Below are positions 27,039 through 36,491 of a stretch of 64,000 nt of DNA, in pieces (the stretch's first letter is position 1; every line of letters begins with the position of its first letter). The translations under genes were made by a program, and so were the position numbers. The notes beneath the pieces were generated by a model, which made no database searches, had not been told where the DNA came from, and saw only the letters and a program-made list of their open reading frames with translations. This DNA comes from Lysobacterales bacterium (GTDB lineage Bacteria > Pseudomonadota > Gammaproteobacteria > Xanthomonadales > Rhodanobacteraceae), in the NCBI GenBank assembly GCA_016721015.1, contig JADKJL010000012.1, forward strand, positions 434,001-498,000, written 5' to 3'.

Positions 27039-28070
27039 TCAGGCAGCCACTATCGGAACCCTGGCGCTCGACCTCGATGATTGTTTCTCGCGACCTTGCG
27101 GCAGACGAACAACAAACTCGCTTCCTCCGTCCGATCGCCCGACGCAAACCGCATCACCCCCATGCCGCCGCGCAATCTGTCGAACCAGCGACAGGCCCAA
27201 GCCGCTGCCCACATTCTCTTCCGCATTACCGCCACGAAAGAATGGCTCGAAAATGCGCTCGCGATCTGCTTGCACAACTCCCGCTCCGGCATCGGTGACT
27301 CGCAGTTCGAGCATGTCATCTTCAATCCGCAGTTTTAGCGAGGTCGGTGGCGCGCCGTGTCGGTGTGCGTTTTCGAGCAGGTTGCGGACGAGGCGGCGGA
27401 GCAGGCGCTCGTTTCCTTGAAGCCACATCGCATGTTTGGCGCCATCGCTGGACGGATAGTCGAACTCGATCTGATCATAACGTGCGCATTCTTCGGCGAT
27501 CAGGGCGAGAAGATCGAGTTCATCGTCGGCGCCTTCAAGCTTGGGCAGGGCTTCGAGGCGGCTGGCCAGCAGAATTTCTTCGAGCAGGTCATCGAGTTCG
27601 CGCAGATCCTGCTTGAGTTCGATCCGAGCGTTGCCGTCCGTCGAATCGGTCAGAAGTTCGACGCCGAGGCGAATTCGCGTCAGTGGTGTCCGCAGCTCAT
27701 GACTGGCGTTGGCCAGAAGGCGTTTGTGCGCGGCGACCAGGGCCTCGATGCGCTCGGCGGCGAGATTGAATCCTTGCGCCAGTTCGGAAACCTCATCGTT
27801 GCCTTCGATGTTTGCGCGCACATCGAGTTCTCCTCGGCCGAAGGCGCCGACGGTTTGTTGCAGGCGTGAAAGACGATTGGTCAGTCGGCGCACAAACGGG
27901 TAGCAAACCAGGCTGAGAGTCATGGAGATTGCAAGAAACACCAGCATCCATACCGGCAGTGGCAAGTTGGCCGTAATCGAATGGCGCATGGTCACGGCGA
28001 TGATCGCGAACAACGCCATCGCTGCGACCAGAATCAGGTAAAAGCGTTGAAACAGTGGATAGCGGCGCAT
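27039..28070 (-). CDS. Sensor histidine kinase (RstB/CpxA-like), partner of 28078-28782
   Basis: This 343-residue kinase has two membrane segments (about residues 9-29 and 39-58) separated by only a very short periplasmic loop. A HAMP domain follows, then the dimerisation helix with His124 in ANASHELRTPLTR, and an HATPase_c domain with the N-box LLRRLVRNLLENAHRHG and the G-boxes (DAGAGV; VGSGLGLSLV). The ATG at 28070 is chosen because it starts 7 nt after the regulator's stop and follows AGGATTGAG. The tiny loop suggests sensing within the membrane or through a partner, perhaps the Spy-like protein upstream. Confidence 0.9.
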   Translation of the reverse strand: MRRYPLFQRFYLILVAAMALFAIIAVTMRHSITANLPLPVWMLVFLAISMTLSLVCYPFVRRLTNRLSRLQQTVGAFGRGELDVRANIEGNDEVSELAQGFNLAAERIEALVAAHKRLLANASHELRTPLTRIRLGVELLTDSTDGNARIELKQDLRELDDLLEEILLASRLEALPKLEGADDELDLLALIAEECARYDQIEFDYPSSDGAKHAMWLQGNERLLRRLVRNLLENAHRHGAPPTSLKLRIEDDMLELRVTDAGAGVVQADRERIFEPFFRGGNAEENVGSGLGLSLVRQIARRHGGDAVCVGRSDGGSEFVVRLPQGREKQSSRSSARVPIVAA

Positions 28071-28077
28071 CGGCAAC

Positions 28078-28782
28078 TCAATCCTGGGATTTGGCGAAGA
28101 CATAGCCCGCGCCACGCAAGGTCAGTATGCGTCGCGGGTGCTTTGGATCATCCTCGATGGCCGCGCGCAGTTTCGAGATGTGCACGTCGATCGAACGATC
28201 GAAACTGTCGGCCGGCGTGCCCTTGAGCGCATCGAGCAGCCAATCCCGACTGAGTACGCGGCCTGCATTGCGCGCGAGCAGGCTGAGCAGGGCGAACTGA
28301 TGCACGGTCAGGTTTTTCGCCTCGCCATCGAGTCGCACCTGATAGGCGTCGCAGTCGATCTCGAGCCTGCCGAATCGCATCATGCGGGTATCATCACCGT
28401 GCCCGGTGGGTCCGCTGCGACGCAGGATCGCGCGCAGGCGGGCGAGCAGTTCGCGCGGTTCGAATGGCTTGGACAGATAGTCGTCCGCACCGAGTTCGAG
28501 GCCGACGATGCGATCTGCGGCATCCCCGCGCGCGGTGAGCATGAGGATCGGCAAGCGGCTCAACTCGGGTAGTGCGCGGATCGTCCGGCATAGGTCCAGA
28601 CCGTCACCATCAGGCAGGGTCAGATCGAGCACCAGCGCATCGAATGCGCGTTGCTTGAGGCTCTCGACGGCGCGATGGCCGAGGGTTTCCTTGTGCACGG
28701 AAAATCCCGCCTGGCCGAGATATTCGGCAATCATCTCGGCCAGGCGGCGATCATCTTCGAGTAGAAGCAATTGGACCGTCAT
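28078..28782 (-). CDS. OmpR-family response regulator
   Basis: This 234-residue regulator has a receiver domain with acidic pair E9/D10, phosphoacceptor D53 (LVLDLTLPDGDG) and Lys in LSKPFEPREL. A winged-helix DNA-binding domain follows (VHQFALLSLLARNAGRVLSRDWL; RSIDVHISKLRAAIEDDP; LRGAGYVF). It pairs with the kinase whose gene starts 7 nt downstream. A Spy-like periplasmic protein gene lies 42 bp upstream in the same direction, an arrangement like CpxP-CpxR-CpxA or metal-responsive systems. The signal (misfolding or metal) is inferred from that neighbour. Confidence 0.93.
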   Translation of the reverse strand: MTVQLLLLEDDRRLAEMIAEYLGQAGFSVHKETLGHRAVESLKQRAFDALVLDLTLPDGDGLDLCRTIRALPELSRLPILMLTARGDAADRIVGLELGADDYLSKPFEPRELLARLRAILRRSGPTGHGDDTRMMRFGRLEIDCDAYQVRLDGEAKNLTVHQFALLSLLARNAGRVLSRDWLLDALKGTPADSFDRSIDVHISKLRAAIEDDPKHPRRILTLRGAGYVFAKSQD

Positions 28783-28824
28783 CGGTGACTCATCTGACGC
28801 GTCTGTCGGGCGCTCGAAGCGAGC

Positions 28825-29304
28825 TTACTGCGCGGCGTGTCCATTGCGCGAGAACATCTGCCGTTGAGCGGGCGTCAGCGAAGCGGCGGTATCGCCAAGA
28901 AACTGCATGTAACGCACTTCACTGGCCTGGATCGCGTTTGCCTGCTCGGCCTGTACCTGATCGAATGTGGCGCGATCGAAGTTGGCGGCCGTCAAGGCCT
29001 CATGCAGCCGCCCCTGCCCTTCGGCGTAGGACGCTTGCATCGCGCCCAGTTCGGTGGCGGCCTTGTCGCTGATCGGGGTGACCGGACAATCCGTGGCAGC
29101 GTTGATGGTCGCGCAGATATGCTCGCTGAGTTCATGCGTGCGCTGGCTCAGTTCTTCCGGAGTGCCAGTCATCGAGTGGAAGTTGCTGCCGTGCATGCCC
29201 TCGCCATGCGGATTTCCCTCATGCGCATAGGCCGCCAATCCGCCGATGACCACAACGGCGCCGATCAGCAGGCCCGAAAACAGGTGCTTGTTGGCAAATT
29301 TCAT
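28825..29304 (-). CDS. Spy/CpxP-like periplasmic protein
   Basis: This 159-residue protein has a signal peptide or anchor (LFSGLLIGAVVVIGGLAAYA). The mature helical part carries His-rich stretches near its start (HEGNPHGEGMHGSNFH) and one LTxxQ motif near its end (SLTPAQRQMF). LTxxQ proteins such as Spy and CpxP act as periplasmic chaperones or as brakes on a sensor kinase, and His-rich versions are linked to metal sensing. Being first in a unit with the regulator and kinase, it is a likely accessory sensor or regulated target. Confidence 0.75.
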   Translation of the reverse strand: MKFANKHLFSGLLIGAVVVIGGLAAYAHEGNPHGEGMHGSNFHSMTGTPEELSQRTHELSEHICATINAATDCPVTPISDKAATELGAMQASYAEGQGRLHEALTAANFDRATFDQVQAEQANAIQASEVRYMQFLGDTAASLTPAQRQMFSRNGHAAQ

Positions 29305-29863
29305 GGTGCTGTTCTCCAGTGATGGGAAAGATCCCGGACAGCAGTGTGAGCGCGCGTGGTTAGCGCTCGATGTGGCGCATGTAAAGAAGTGCGAAGACCC
29401 TTGAATGATCGAGCGATAAAGGGGCCAAGCCTGGCAAAGCGCGATGGCTGGCGACCGACGGCCTGCTGGCGGTTTTGCCGCCCGTCAAAGCGATGCGCGC
29501 CGGCGTCACCACCCATTCGTGGCGGAAGGCAAAGGCGTCCACTCAATCTGGCAGCAGGTGACCGGGTCAGGTTCTTCCGGGCAATGACGCCTTCGTGGCG
29601 AACAGTCTGCGCCAAGCCCGAACCAGCGACGATGTCCACGCGCCAACAGCCCTGAACTTGAACATGTCCATAAATTAACCCGGCTGGCACACTATTCTTT
29701 CCAAAGTATCAGGCAGAACGGACACGTCGTGCATGAGCAGTTGGCCCAATCGATCGGGGTTGCTTCACTTCAATCCGAACTTCGGCAGCCCGAGCAAGGG
29801 GCCGCTCGCTTCGGCGTGCAGGAGGAAGTACGAAATTCCCTGCACCTGCCACCCATCTCCAAC
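29305..29863. other. Intergenic region without a supported gene
   Basis: It must hold the promoter of the Spy-like unit. Frames on both strands overlap and lack domains. Nothing recognisable was found. Confidence 0.4.
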
Positions 29864-31768
29864 TTACACGTGGGTTGTCTGGCCCAGCAATCGCGAAGTC
29901 ACGCGTTCGACGGATTGTTCGGTGGTGAGTTCGACGGTGGGCAGATGGATATCGGCATGTTCGGGTGGCTGATAAGGCGAACTGATCCCGGTGAAATTGG
30001 GAATTTCGCCGGCGCGAGCGCGGCGATACAAGCCTTTCGGATCGCGCTGCTCGCAGAGCGCGAGCGGTGTGTCGACATACACTTCGAGGAATTCGTTCTC
30101 GCCGAATAATTCGCGCGCCATGCGGCGCTCGTCGCGGAACGGGCTGATGAAGCTGACCAGCACGATCAGACCGGCGTCGACCATCAGCTTGGCGACTTCG
30201 GCAACGCGGCGGATGTTCTCGACGCGATCCTCGTCGGTGAAGCCAAGATCCTTGTTGAGACCGTGACGCACGTTGTCGCCGTCGAGGATATAGGTGTGGT
30301 ATCCCATCGCGTGCAGACGGCGATCGACGAGATTGGCGATGGTCGACTTGCCCGAACCGGACAGGCCGGTGAACCACAGGCACGACGGAGTCTGGCCCTT
30401 GGTGGCGGCACGCGCGTGGCGATTGATTTCGAGTTGATGCCAGTGGATGTTGGTGGCCCGGCGCAGGGCGAAATCGATCGTTCCGCAGCCCACCGTGGCG
30501 TTGCTCTGGCGGTCAATCAGGATGAAGCCGCCGAGGGCGCGATTGTCGGCATACGCCTCGAAGGCAATTGGATGATCCAGCATCAGGTTGCAGTAGGCGA
30601 CCTCGTTGAGATTCACGCGCTTGGCCGCGAGGAATTTCTGGCTGTTGATGTCAACGCGATGCTTGATTTCGGTGATCTGGGCGCCGACGGTTTGACAGCC
30701 GATTTTCAGCCAATAGCCGCGCCCGGGCAGCAGCGGCGCATCCGCCATCCAGAGCACATGTGCGGCGAACTGGTCGGCGACTTCCGGCGGGTGAGCGGCG
30801 GCGGCAATGACGTCGCCGCGACTGACGTCGACTTCGTCCGCCAGAGTCAGGGTGACGGCTTCGCCTTCACTCGCGGCGTCGGACTCACCCTGCGGATTGA
30901 TCACCCCGGCAAGCCGCGTGCGCGTGCCGGACGGCAGCACGATGACTTCATCACCTACACGGATATCGCCGCTGGCGACCAGACCGGAGAATCCGCGAAA
31001 ATTCTGGTCGGGTCGATTCACCCACTGTACCGGGAGACGGAAGGGTCGGCTGATTTCAGGGCGGCTGACGTCGATGGTTTCGAGCAGGCTGAGCAGGCTG
31101 TCGCCCTCGTACCAGGACATCTGCGGGCTGGCCGACATCATGTTGTCGCCCCTCAGTGCCGATAGCGGAATGCAGTGCACGTTTTCGATGCCAAACTGGT
31201 TGGCCAGTTGGCGGTATTCGTGGGCGGTGCGCTCGAACGTCACCTGATCGTATCCGACCAGATCCATCTTGTTCACCGCCAGTATCACGTGACGGATCCC
31301 CAGCAGCGAGACGATATAGCTGTGCCGGCGGGTCTGGATCAACAGGCCCTTGCGTGCGTCGACCAGCACGATGGCCAGATCGGCCGTGGATGCACCGGTG
31401 GCCATGTTGCGCGTGTACTGCTCGTGGCCCGGACAATCGGCGACGATGAACTTGCGCCGCTCGGTGTCAAAAAATCGATACGCAACATCAATCGTGATGC
31501 CCTGCTCGCGTTCGGCGGCAAGGCCATCGACGAGCAGCGCGAAATCCATCTCGCCGTTCTGCGTGCCGTGTCGGCGACTGTCGGATTCCAATGTGGCCAG
31601 CTGATCATCGAGCAGCAACTTGGAGTCATACAACAAGCGACCAATCAGCGTGCTCTTGCCGTCATCCACGCTGCCGCAGGTAATGAAGCGCAAAAGTCCC
31701 TTCGACTCATGCTGCGCCAGATACTCGGCGATGGAGATTGCCTCGCTGTGCTGGCTCTCCATTCCCAT
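29864..31768 (-). CDS. cysNC: Bifunctional sulfate adenylyltransferase subunit 1 / APS kinase (CysNC)
   Basis: This 634-residue fusion forms APS with CysD and then phosphorylates it to PAPS. The N-terminal GTPase has GSVDDGKST (G1), DCPGHEQ (G3) and NKMD (G4), with beta-barrel domains up to about residue 430. The C-terminal APS kinase has its P-loop GLSGSGKST, DGDNVRHGLN and FISPFRDERRMARELF. The frame is open to 32023, but the ATG at 31768, just before the conserved start of CysN, is preferred. It is downstream of cysD in the same direction. No APS/PAPS reductase genes are in this window. Confidence 0.95.
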   Translation of the reverse strand: MGMESQHSEAISIAEYLAQHESKGLLRFITCGSVDDGKSTLIGRLLYDSKLLLDDQLATLESDSRRHGTQNGEMDFALLVDGLAAEREQGITIDVAYRFFDTERRKFIVADCPGHEQYTRNMATGASTADLAIVLVDARKGLLIQTRRHSYIVSLLGIRHVILAVNKMDLVGYDQVTFERTAHEYRQLANQFGIENVHCIPLSALRGDNMMSASPQMSWYEGDSLLSLLETIDVSRPEISRPFRLPVQWVNRPDQNFRGFSGLVASGDIRVGDEVIVLPSGTRTRLAGVINPQGESDAASEGEAVTLTLADEVDVSRGDVIAAAAHPPEVADQFAAHVLWMADAPLLPGRGYWLKIGCQTVGAQITEIKHRVDINSQKFLAAKRVNLNEVAYCNLMLDHPIAFEAYADNRALGGFILIDRQSNATVGCGTIDFALRRATNIHWHQLEINRHARAATKGQTPSCLWFTGLSGSGKSTIANLVDRRLHAMGYHTYILDGDNVRHGLNKDLGFTDEDRVENIRRVAEVAKLMVDAGLIVLVSFISPFRDERRMARELFGENEFLEVYVDTPLALCEQRDPKGLYRRARAGEIPNFTGISSPYQPPEHADIHLPTVELTTEQSVERVTSRLLGQTTHV

Positions 31769-31837
31769 TTGACGCGCCGCTCCTGCGGCTTGCCCTTCGG
31801 GCCAGCTGCGCTGTTCGTTTCGACTTCCTGTCTTCAC

Positions 31838-31858
31838 AGTTCGATTCCCCATTCCCGG
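31838..31858. repeat. GGGAAT-type short repeat between cysD and cysN
   Basis: On the minus strand the word GGGAATGGGGAATCG lies in the 95-bp gap. It belongs to the same short-repeat family as the hairpin at 997-1079. Confidence 0.45.
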
Positions 31859-31863
31859 CTTCA

Positions 31864-32772
31864 TCAGAAATAGCCCTCCTGCTTCTTCTTCTCCATCGAT
31901 GCGGAAGGATCGTGATCGATCACGCGGCCCTGGCGTTCGGAGGTGGTGGAAACCAGCATTTCCTCGATGATGGCCTCCAGCGAGTCGGCATCCGACTCGA
32001 TCGCGCCTGTCAGCGGATAGCAACCCAGCGTGCGGAAGCGGACTCTCTTCATCATCGGCTGCTCGCCATCACGCAACGGCAGGCGATCGTCATCAACCAT
32101 GATCAATGCGCCATCGCGCTCGACCACGGGACGCATTTTTGCGAGATACAACGAGGGCACCGGAATCTGCTCGCGGAAGATGTACAACCAGATATCCAGC
32201 TCGGTCCAGTTCGAGAGCGGAAACACCCGCACCGATTCACCCTTGTGGATGCGCGCGTTGTACAGGTTCCACAACTCCGGGCGCTGATTCTTCGGATCCC
32301 AGCGGTGCTGCGCGCTGCGGAAACTGAATACGCGTTCCTTGGCCCGCGACTTTTCCTCATCGCGCCGGGCACCGCCAATCGCCGCATCGAACCCAAACTT
32401 GTCCAGCGCCTGCTTCAGGCCCTGCGTCTTCATCACATCGGTGTGTACCGTCGCACCGTACGTGATGGGACTCATATCCTGAGCGATTCCGTCCGGATTG
32501 ATATGCACATGCAAGGTGCATCCCGTTTCGGCGGCGCGCAGGTCGCGGAACGCGATCATCTCGCGGAACTTCCAGCGCGTGTCGATGTGCAGCAGCGGAA
32601 TCGGCGGTCGCCCCGGCGCAAAAGCCTTGACCAGCAGATGCAGCAGCACGGAACTGTCCTTGCCGACCGAGTACAGCATGACCGGATTGGCAAACTCCGC
32701 CGCGACTTCGCGCAGGATATGGATGCTCTCGGCTTCGAGGCGGTCAAGATGGCTTTGGCTGGATTTCGTCAC
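31864..32772 (-). CDS. cysD: Sulfate adenylyltransferase subunit 2
   Basis: This 302-residue PP-loop ATP pyrophosphatase makes APS from sulfate and ATP, driven by GTP hydrolysis on CysN. The PP-loop motif is SVGKDSSVLLHL, followed by LLHIDTRWKFREMI and GGARRDEEKSRAKERVFSFR. It ends with the family's DHD..SMEKKKQEGYF. It is the first gene of the cysD-cysNC unit. No regulator or CysB-type site could be recognised upstream. Confidence 0.97.
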   Translation of the reverse strand: MTKSSQSHLDRLEAESIHILREVAAEFANPVMLYSVGKDSSVLLHLLVKAFAPGRPPIPLLHIDTRWKFREMIAFRDLRAAETGCTLHVHINPDGIAQDMSPITYGATVHTDVMKTQGLKQALDKFGFDAAIGGARRDEEKSRAKERVFSFRSAQHRWDPKNQRPELWNLYNARIHKGESVRVFPLSNWTELDIWLYIFREQIPVPSLYLAKMRPVVERDGALIMVDDDRLPLRDGEQPMMKRVRFRTLGCYPLTGAIESDADSLEAIIEEMLVSTTSERQGRVIDHDPSASMEKKKQEGYF

Positions 32773-32943
32773 GACGGGATCGGGTTTTGTACGGTTGCGG
32801 ATTATCGCAGATAGGAAAATGCCGGACAGGCGAGTGTGCTCATATGCATATCACGGCGTTGATCCTGGTGCATTCACCGGGGACGAAAATCCTCGGTCAA
32901 TCGTGGGCTTTCCATTGACCGAGGATTGGCAATCACGATGGGT

Positions 32944-34620
32944 TCAATCGGCGCCCTTGCCGTCGTACACGGATTTGCCAGCCACCCATGTCTGCAGCAC
33001 CCGGGTATCCCAGATCTTTGCGCTATCAGCCTTGAAGATGTCTCGATCCACGAGGATGAAGTCGGCCCACTTGCCGGGTTCCAGCGTGCCGAGCGTGTCT
33101 TCCTGGTGGGCCGCATAGGCGGCGTCGAGGGTGAAGGCGCGCAGGGCTTCGGTCATGGTCATCGCTTGCTTGGGATACCAGCCGCCGGGTGGGTGGCCTT
33201 CATGATCCTGACGGGTGACAGCGGAATAAAGGCCGAAGAACGGGTTGGGCGATTCGACCGGGAAATCCGATCCGCCGGCGATCCGCGTGCCCTGCTTGAG
33301 AAAGGTTCGCCATGCGTAGGCGCCCTTGATGCGCTCGGGGCCGACGCGATCTTCGGCCATGTTCATGTCCGAGGTGGCGTGAGTCGGCTGCATCGAGGCG
33401 ATCAGGTTCAGATCGACGAAACGCGGGATGTCGTCAACGCTGACAACCTGGGCGTGTTCGATGCGGTTGCGCAGCGCCTTGGCTTCCGGATATGTCTTGT
33501 AGGACGCGGCAAAGCTGTCGAGCACCTCGCGATTGCCCTTGTCGCCGATGGCATGCACGCAGACCTGATAGCCATGGCCGAACGCCTTGCTGATCATCGC
33601 GGTCATTTCATCCGGCTTGCTGAAAAGCAGACCGGAGTTCTTTGCGTCATCGGAATACGGCATCAGCATCGCCGCGCCACGACTGCCGAGCGCGCCATCG
33701 GCGTACAGTTTCACACTGCGCACACTAAGAAAATCATGACCATAGCCAACCAGCGGGCCATCCTTGCTGATCGCATCGAAATCCTCGCCGGTGCCACCGA
33801 TCATCGCGTTGATGCGTGCGGTGAGCTTGCCTTCATCGGCGAAGCGCTGATAGCGCTTGAACGTCGCCAGATCGACGCCGGCATCGCCGACACCGGTCAG
33901 GCCGACACTGGCCATCATGTCTAGCGCGGCGACAAGTGCGGCGTCGAGCTGGGCATCGGTGGCTGGCGGAATCTTGCTGCCGATGAGTTCCATCGCGGCA
34001 TCAACAAACACACCGGTCGGGTTGCCTTCGGCATCGCGTTCGATGCGGCCGCCGACCGGATCCCTTGTCGCCTTGGTGATGCCAGCGAGCTTGAGCGCCG
34101 CAGAATTCGCCCAGGCCGCGTGGCCGTCTATCCGCTCCATCCATGCCGGCCGATCAGCGACAACCGCGTCAAGCTCCTTCGCGGTCGGGAATCGACCGAG
34201 TTTCCACATGACCTGGTTCCAGCCGCGGCCGATGATCCAGCGGTCATTCGTGTGGCTGGCGGCAAATGATTTGATCTTGCCGAGGGCGGCATCCAGTGAT
34301 GTCGTGCCGGTCAGATCCGCCTGCAGGGACATCGCGCCGAGCCCCATGACGTGCCCGTGCGCATCAATCAAGCCCGGCAACAAGGTGTGGCCTTTGCCGT
34401 CGACGACTTTCCCATCGCCTGCGCGCTTTGCCATGTCGGCATGCTTGCCGGTGGCGACCACCTTGCCATCGTCGACGAGCAGGGCTTCGAAACGCTGCAG
34501 CTTGCCTGCGGTATCCAGGGTGTAGCCATTGACGTGGTCGACCAGCAATTCGGCCGCCCATACCGGTTGTGTGGCGACGATCATGGCAAGCGCGAGAGCA
34601 TGGGGGACTTTGATCGACAT
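32944..34620 (-). CDS. Exported amidohydrolase family 3 (YtcJ-like)
   Basis: This 558-residue protein has a signal peptide (ALALAMIVATQPVWAAE). Its metal-dependent TIM-barrel hydrolase features are PGLIDAHGHVMG, the EHA motif RIEHAQVV, VCVHAIGDKGN and GGSDFPVESPNP. The start at 34620 is chosen over the frame start at 34776 and an ATG six nt upstream, because GGAG is then 8 nt away and the signal peptide starts cleanly. YtcJ-type enzymes act on N-substituted amides or formamides; the substrate here is unknown. It is divergent from the esterase gene. Confidence 0.9.
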   Translation of the reverse strand: MSIKVPHALALAMIVATQPVWAAELLVDHVNGYTLDTAGKLQRFEALLVDDGKVVATGKHADMAKRAGDGKVVDGKGHTLLPGLIDAHGHVMGLGAMSLQADLTGTTSLDAALGKIKSFAASHTNDRWIIGRGWNQVMWKLGRFPTAKELDAVVADRPAWMERIDGHAAWANSAALKLAGITKATRDPVGGRIERDAEGNPTGVFVDAAMELIGSKIPPATDAQLDAALVAALDMMASVGLTGVGDAGVDLATFKRYQRFADEGKLTARINAMIGGTGEDFDAISKDGPLVGYGHDFLSVRSVKLYADGALGSRGAAMLMPYSDDAKNSGLLFSKPDEMTAMISKAFGHGYQVCVHAIGDKGNREVLDSFAASYKTYPEAKALRNRIEHAQVVSVDDIPRFVDLNLIASMQPTHATSDMNMAEDRVGPERIKGAYAWRTFLKQGTRIAGGSDFPVESPNPFFGLYSAVTRQDHEGHPPGGWYPKQAMTMTEALRAFTLDAAYAAHQEDTLGTLEPGKWADFILVDRDIFKADSAKIWDTRVLQTWVAGKSVYDGKGAD

Positions 34621-34931
34621 CAGCATGGCTCCGGAAGTTTGGACTGCCAACAATACTCCAAGGCGCCGCCCCGGCAGAACCCTGTTCGTGGCATGCCCGA
34701 CAACCAGGATTCGATCCAGTTCGAACCCGACTGGCCATGGTTGCGCACACGCGCGATTCAACCGTGCCCAAAACACCGGTGCGCGATCCTGTGGCGTGGC
34801 TCAAGATGTTCCCCACATGATCGGCGTAGGCTGCGGCATGAAAGGCAGGCCTTTGCAGCCGAGCATCCGGCAACAAGGCTCGCCGCCACGTTGCGCCGGG
34901 ACATCTCACACCGAAAAAAGCTGGAGAACCC
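34621..34931. other. Divergent promoter region, no gene seen
   Basis: This 311-bp gap separates the amidohydrolase and esterase starts. No operator, riboswitch or supported small ORF could be recognised. Confidence 0.4.
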
Positions 34932-36491
34932 ATGTTGAAGCCACTGATTGCGATTCTTGGATTGTTGCTGGCTGGCATGGGCATGGCGGCCAATCCGGTC
35001 GCCGGCGATTTTCTCTATCGCAACACCGGGCCCGGCAGCTCCGGCATGCCCTACCGGATCTTCGTGCCGCCAGGCTATACCGCCGCGCAGACCTATCCGT
35101 TGATCGTTTTCCTGCACGGTGCGGGGGAGGCCGGCAGCAACAACACGGCCCAGCTCAACAACAACGCGAATGGCGCGATGAAGCTGATCAGCGAGGCGAA
35201 CCAGGCTATCCAGCCCACCTTGATGGCGGCACCTCAGTGCCCGACCAACAGCAGTTGCTGGGCCATTGCAGGCTCATTGACGCAACTGAATGCCATGCTC
35301 GACCAGATCACCGCTGAGTTTCATATCGATGCCGATCGCGTGCATGTAACCGGCCTGTCGATGGGTGGCAATGGCACCTGGGAACTCGTCAAGAACCGTC
35401 CCGATCGTTTTGCCAGCGCGGTGCCGATGTCGGGTTACGGCGGCGGTTCGGCGACCGCGATGGCGGCGATTCCATTCTGGTATTTCCATGCCTTCGATGA
35501 CGGCACGGTGGGTGTCGCGGGTTCGCGCAACCAGGTCAATGCGTTGCGCGCGGCCAACGCCCGCGTGATCTACACCGAATACGCGACCGGCAATCACGGT
35601 ATCTGGCAAAACGCCTACGCGACACCGATGTTGTTCCGCTGGATGATGGCGCAACGGCGCGGACAGCCCGACCTGACCACGCCTCCAATCGTGCGCATCG
35701 AGCAACCGACCGGCGAAGCACTGTGGACGACCGACCTGGAGCAGGCCGTGCTTTCCGGCATTGTCGACAACAGCGGCGCATCGATCAGCTCAGTGGATTG
35801 GCTGCGTCGCAACGGACCGAGCGGAACGGCATCGGGTACAACGATCTGGAGCACGCCTTCAATCGCGTTGCCGATGGGCATCAGCGATTTCCAGATCACC
35901 GCAACCGGCAGCAGCTACTACGCACCATTTGGCGGGGCGACAACGATCAATGCGAATCTGCGTGCGAGTCGCGTGGCATCGATTCCCGACCCCGGCGACA
36001 CCGTGATCGCGATAAACGCCGCCGGAACGGAGTATCAGGCAATCGACGGGACGACCTTTGTCGCCGACACCGCGTTCGAAAGTGGCAGCACCCAGGTTTC
36101 GTCACACACAGTGGCGAATACCGACGATCCCATCCTCTACAACAGTTGGCGCTGGGGAAATTTCGCCTACCGCATCCCGGTCACGAATGGACGCTACGAA
36201 GTCTATTTGTACTTTGCGGAAACCTACAACTCAGCCATCGGTCAACGTCGATTCAATGTATCCGTGCAAGGCATGCCGCGATTGCAGGAGTTTGATATTG
36301 CCGCCGAGGCAGGGATCGACACGGCCTTGACCAAGCGCTACGACATCGATGTCGGCAACAACGAGATCCTGATCCAGTTCAGCAATGGCAGCGTCGGCAG
36401 CGCACGCGTCGATGCCGTGCGCATCGTTCTCTCGGCAGACACCATTTTCGCGTCGGGGTTTGAGTCTTCCACGATAGTCCGTCGCGATTGA
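34932..36491 (+). CDS. Secreted alpha/beta-hydrolase (esterase/depolymerase-like) with malectin domain and IFxxGF C-tail
   Basis: This 519-residue protein has a signal peptide (LIAILGLLLAGMGMAANP). The hydrolase domain (about 25-250) has the oxyanion region YPLIVFLHGAGEAG, nucleophile GLSMGGNGTWEL, an acidic turn FHAFDDGTVGV and His in TGNHGIW, like PHB-depolymerase/LpqC-type esterases. After a linker, a malectin carbohydrate-binding domain spans about 355-500 (INAAGTEYQAIDGTTFVAD; YEVYLYFAETY; ILIQFSNGSVGSARVDAVRI). It ends DTIFASGFESSTIVRRD. A polysaccharide-directed esterase is a reasonable inference. Confidence 0.88.
   Translation: MLKPLIAILGLLLAGMGMAANPVAGDFLYRNTGPGSSGMPYRIFVPPGYTAAQTYPLIVFLHGAGEAGSNNTAQLNNNANGAMKLISEANQAIQPTLMAAPQCPTNSSCWAIAGSLTQLNAMLDQITAEFHIDADRVHVTGLSMGGNGTWELVKNRPDRFASAVPMSGYGGGSATAMAAIPFWYFHAFDDGTVGVAGSRNQVNALRAANARVIYTEYATGNHGIWQNAYATPMLFRWMMAQRRGQPDLTTPPIVRIEQPTGEALWTTDLEQAVLSGIVDNSGASISSVDWLRRNGPSGTASGTTIWSTPSIALPMGISDFQITATGSSYYAPFGGATTINANLRASRVASIPDPGDTVIAINAAGTEYQAIDGTTFVADTAFESGSTQVSSHTVANTDDPILYNSWRWGNFAYRIPVTNGRYEVYLYFAETYNSAIGQRRFNVSVQGMPRLQEFDIAAEAGIDTALTKRYDIDVGNNEILIQFSNGSVGSARVDAVRIVLSADTIFASGFESSTIVRRD

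Noticed and set aside
29301..29690. 129-residue minus-strand ORF upstream of the Spy-like gene
   Set aside because: It overlaps the Spy-like gene's start, is Arg/His-rich and shows no domain or export signal.
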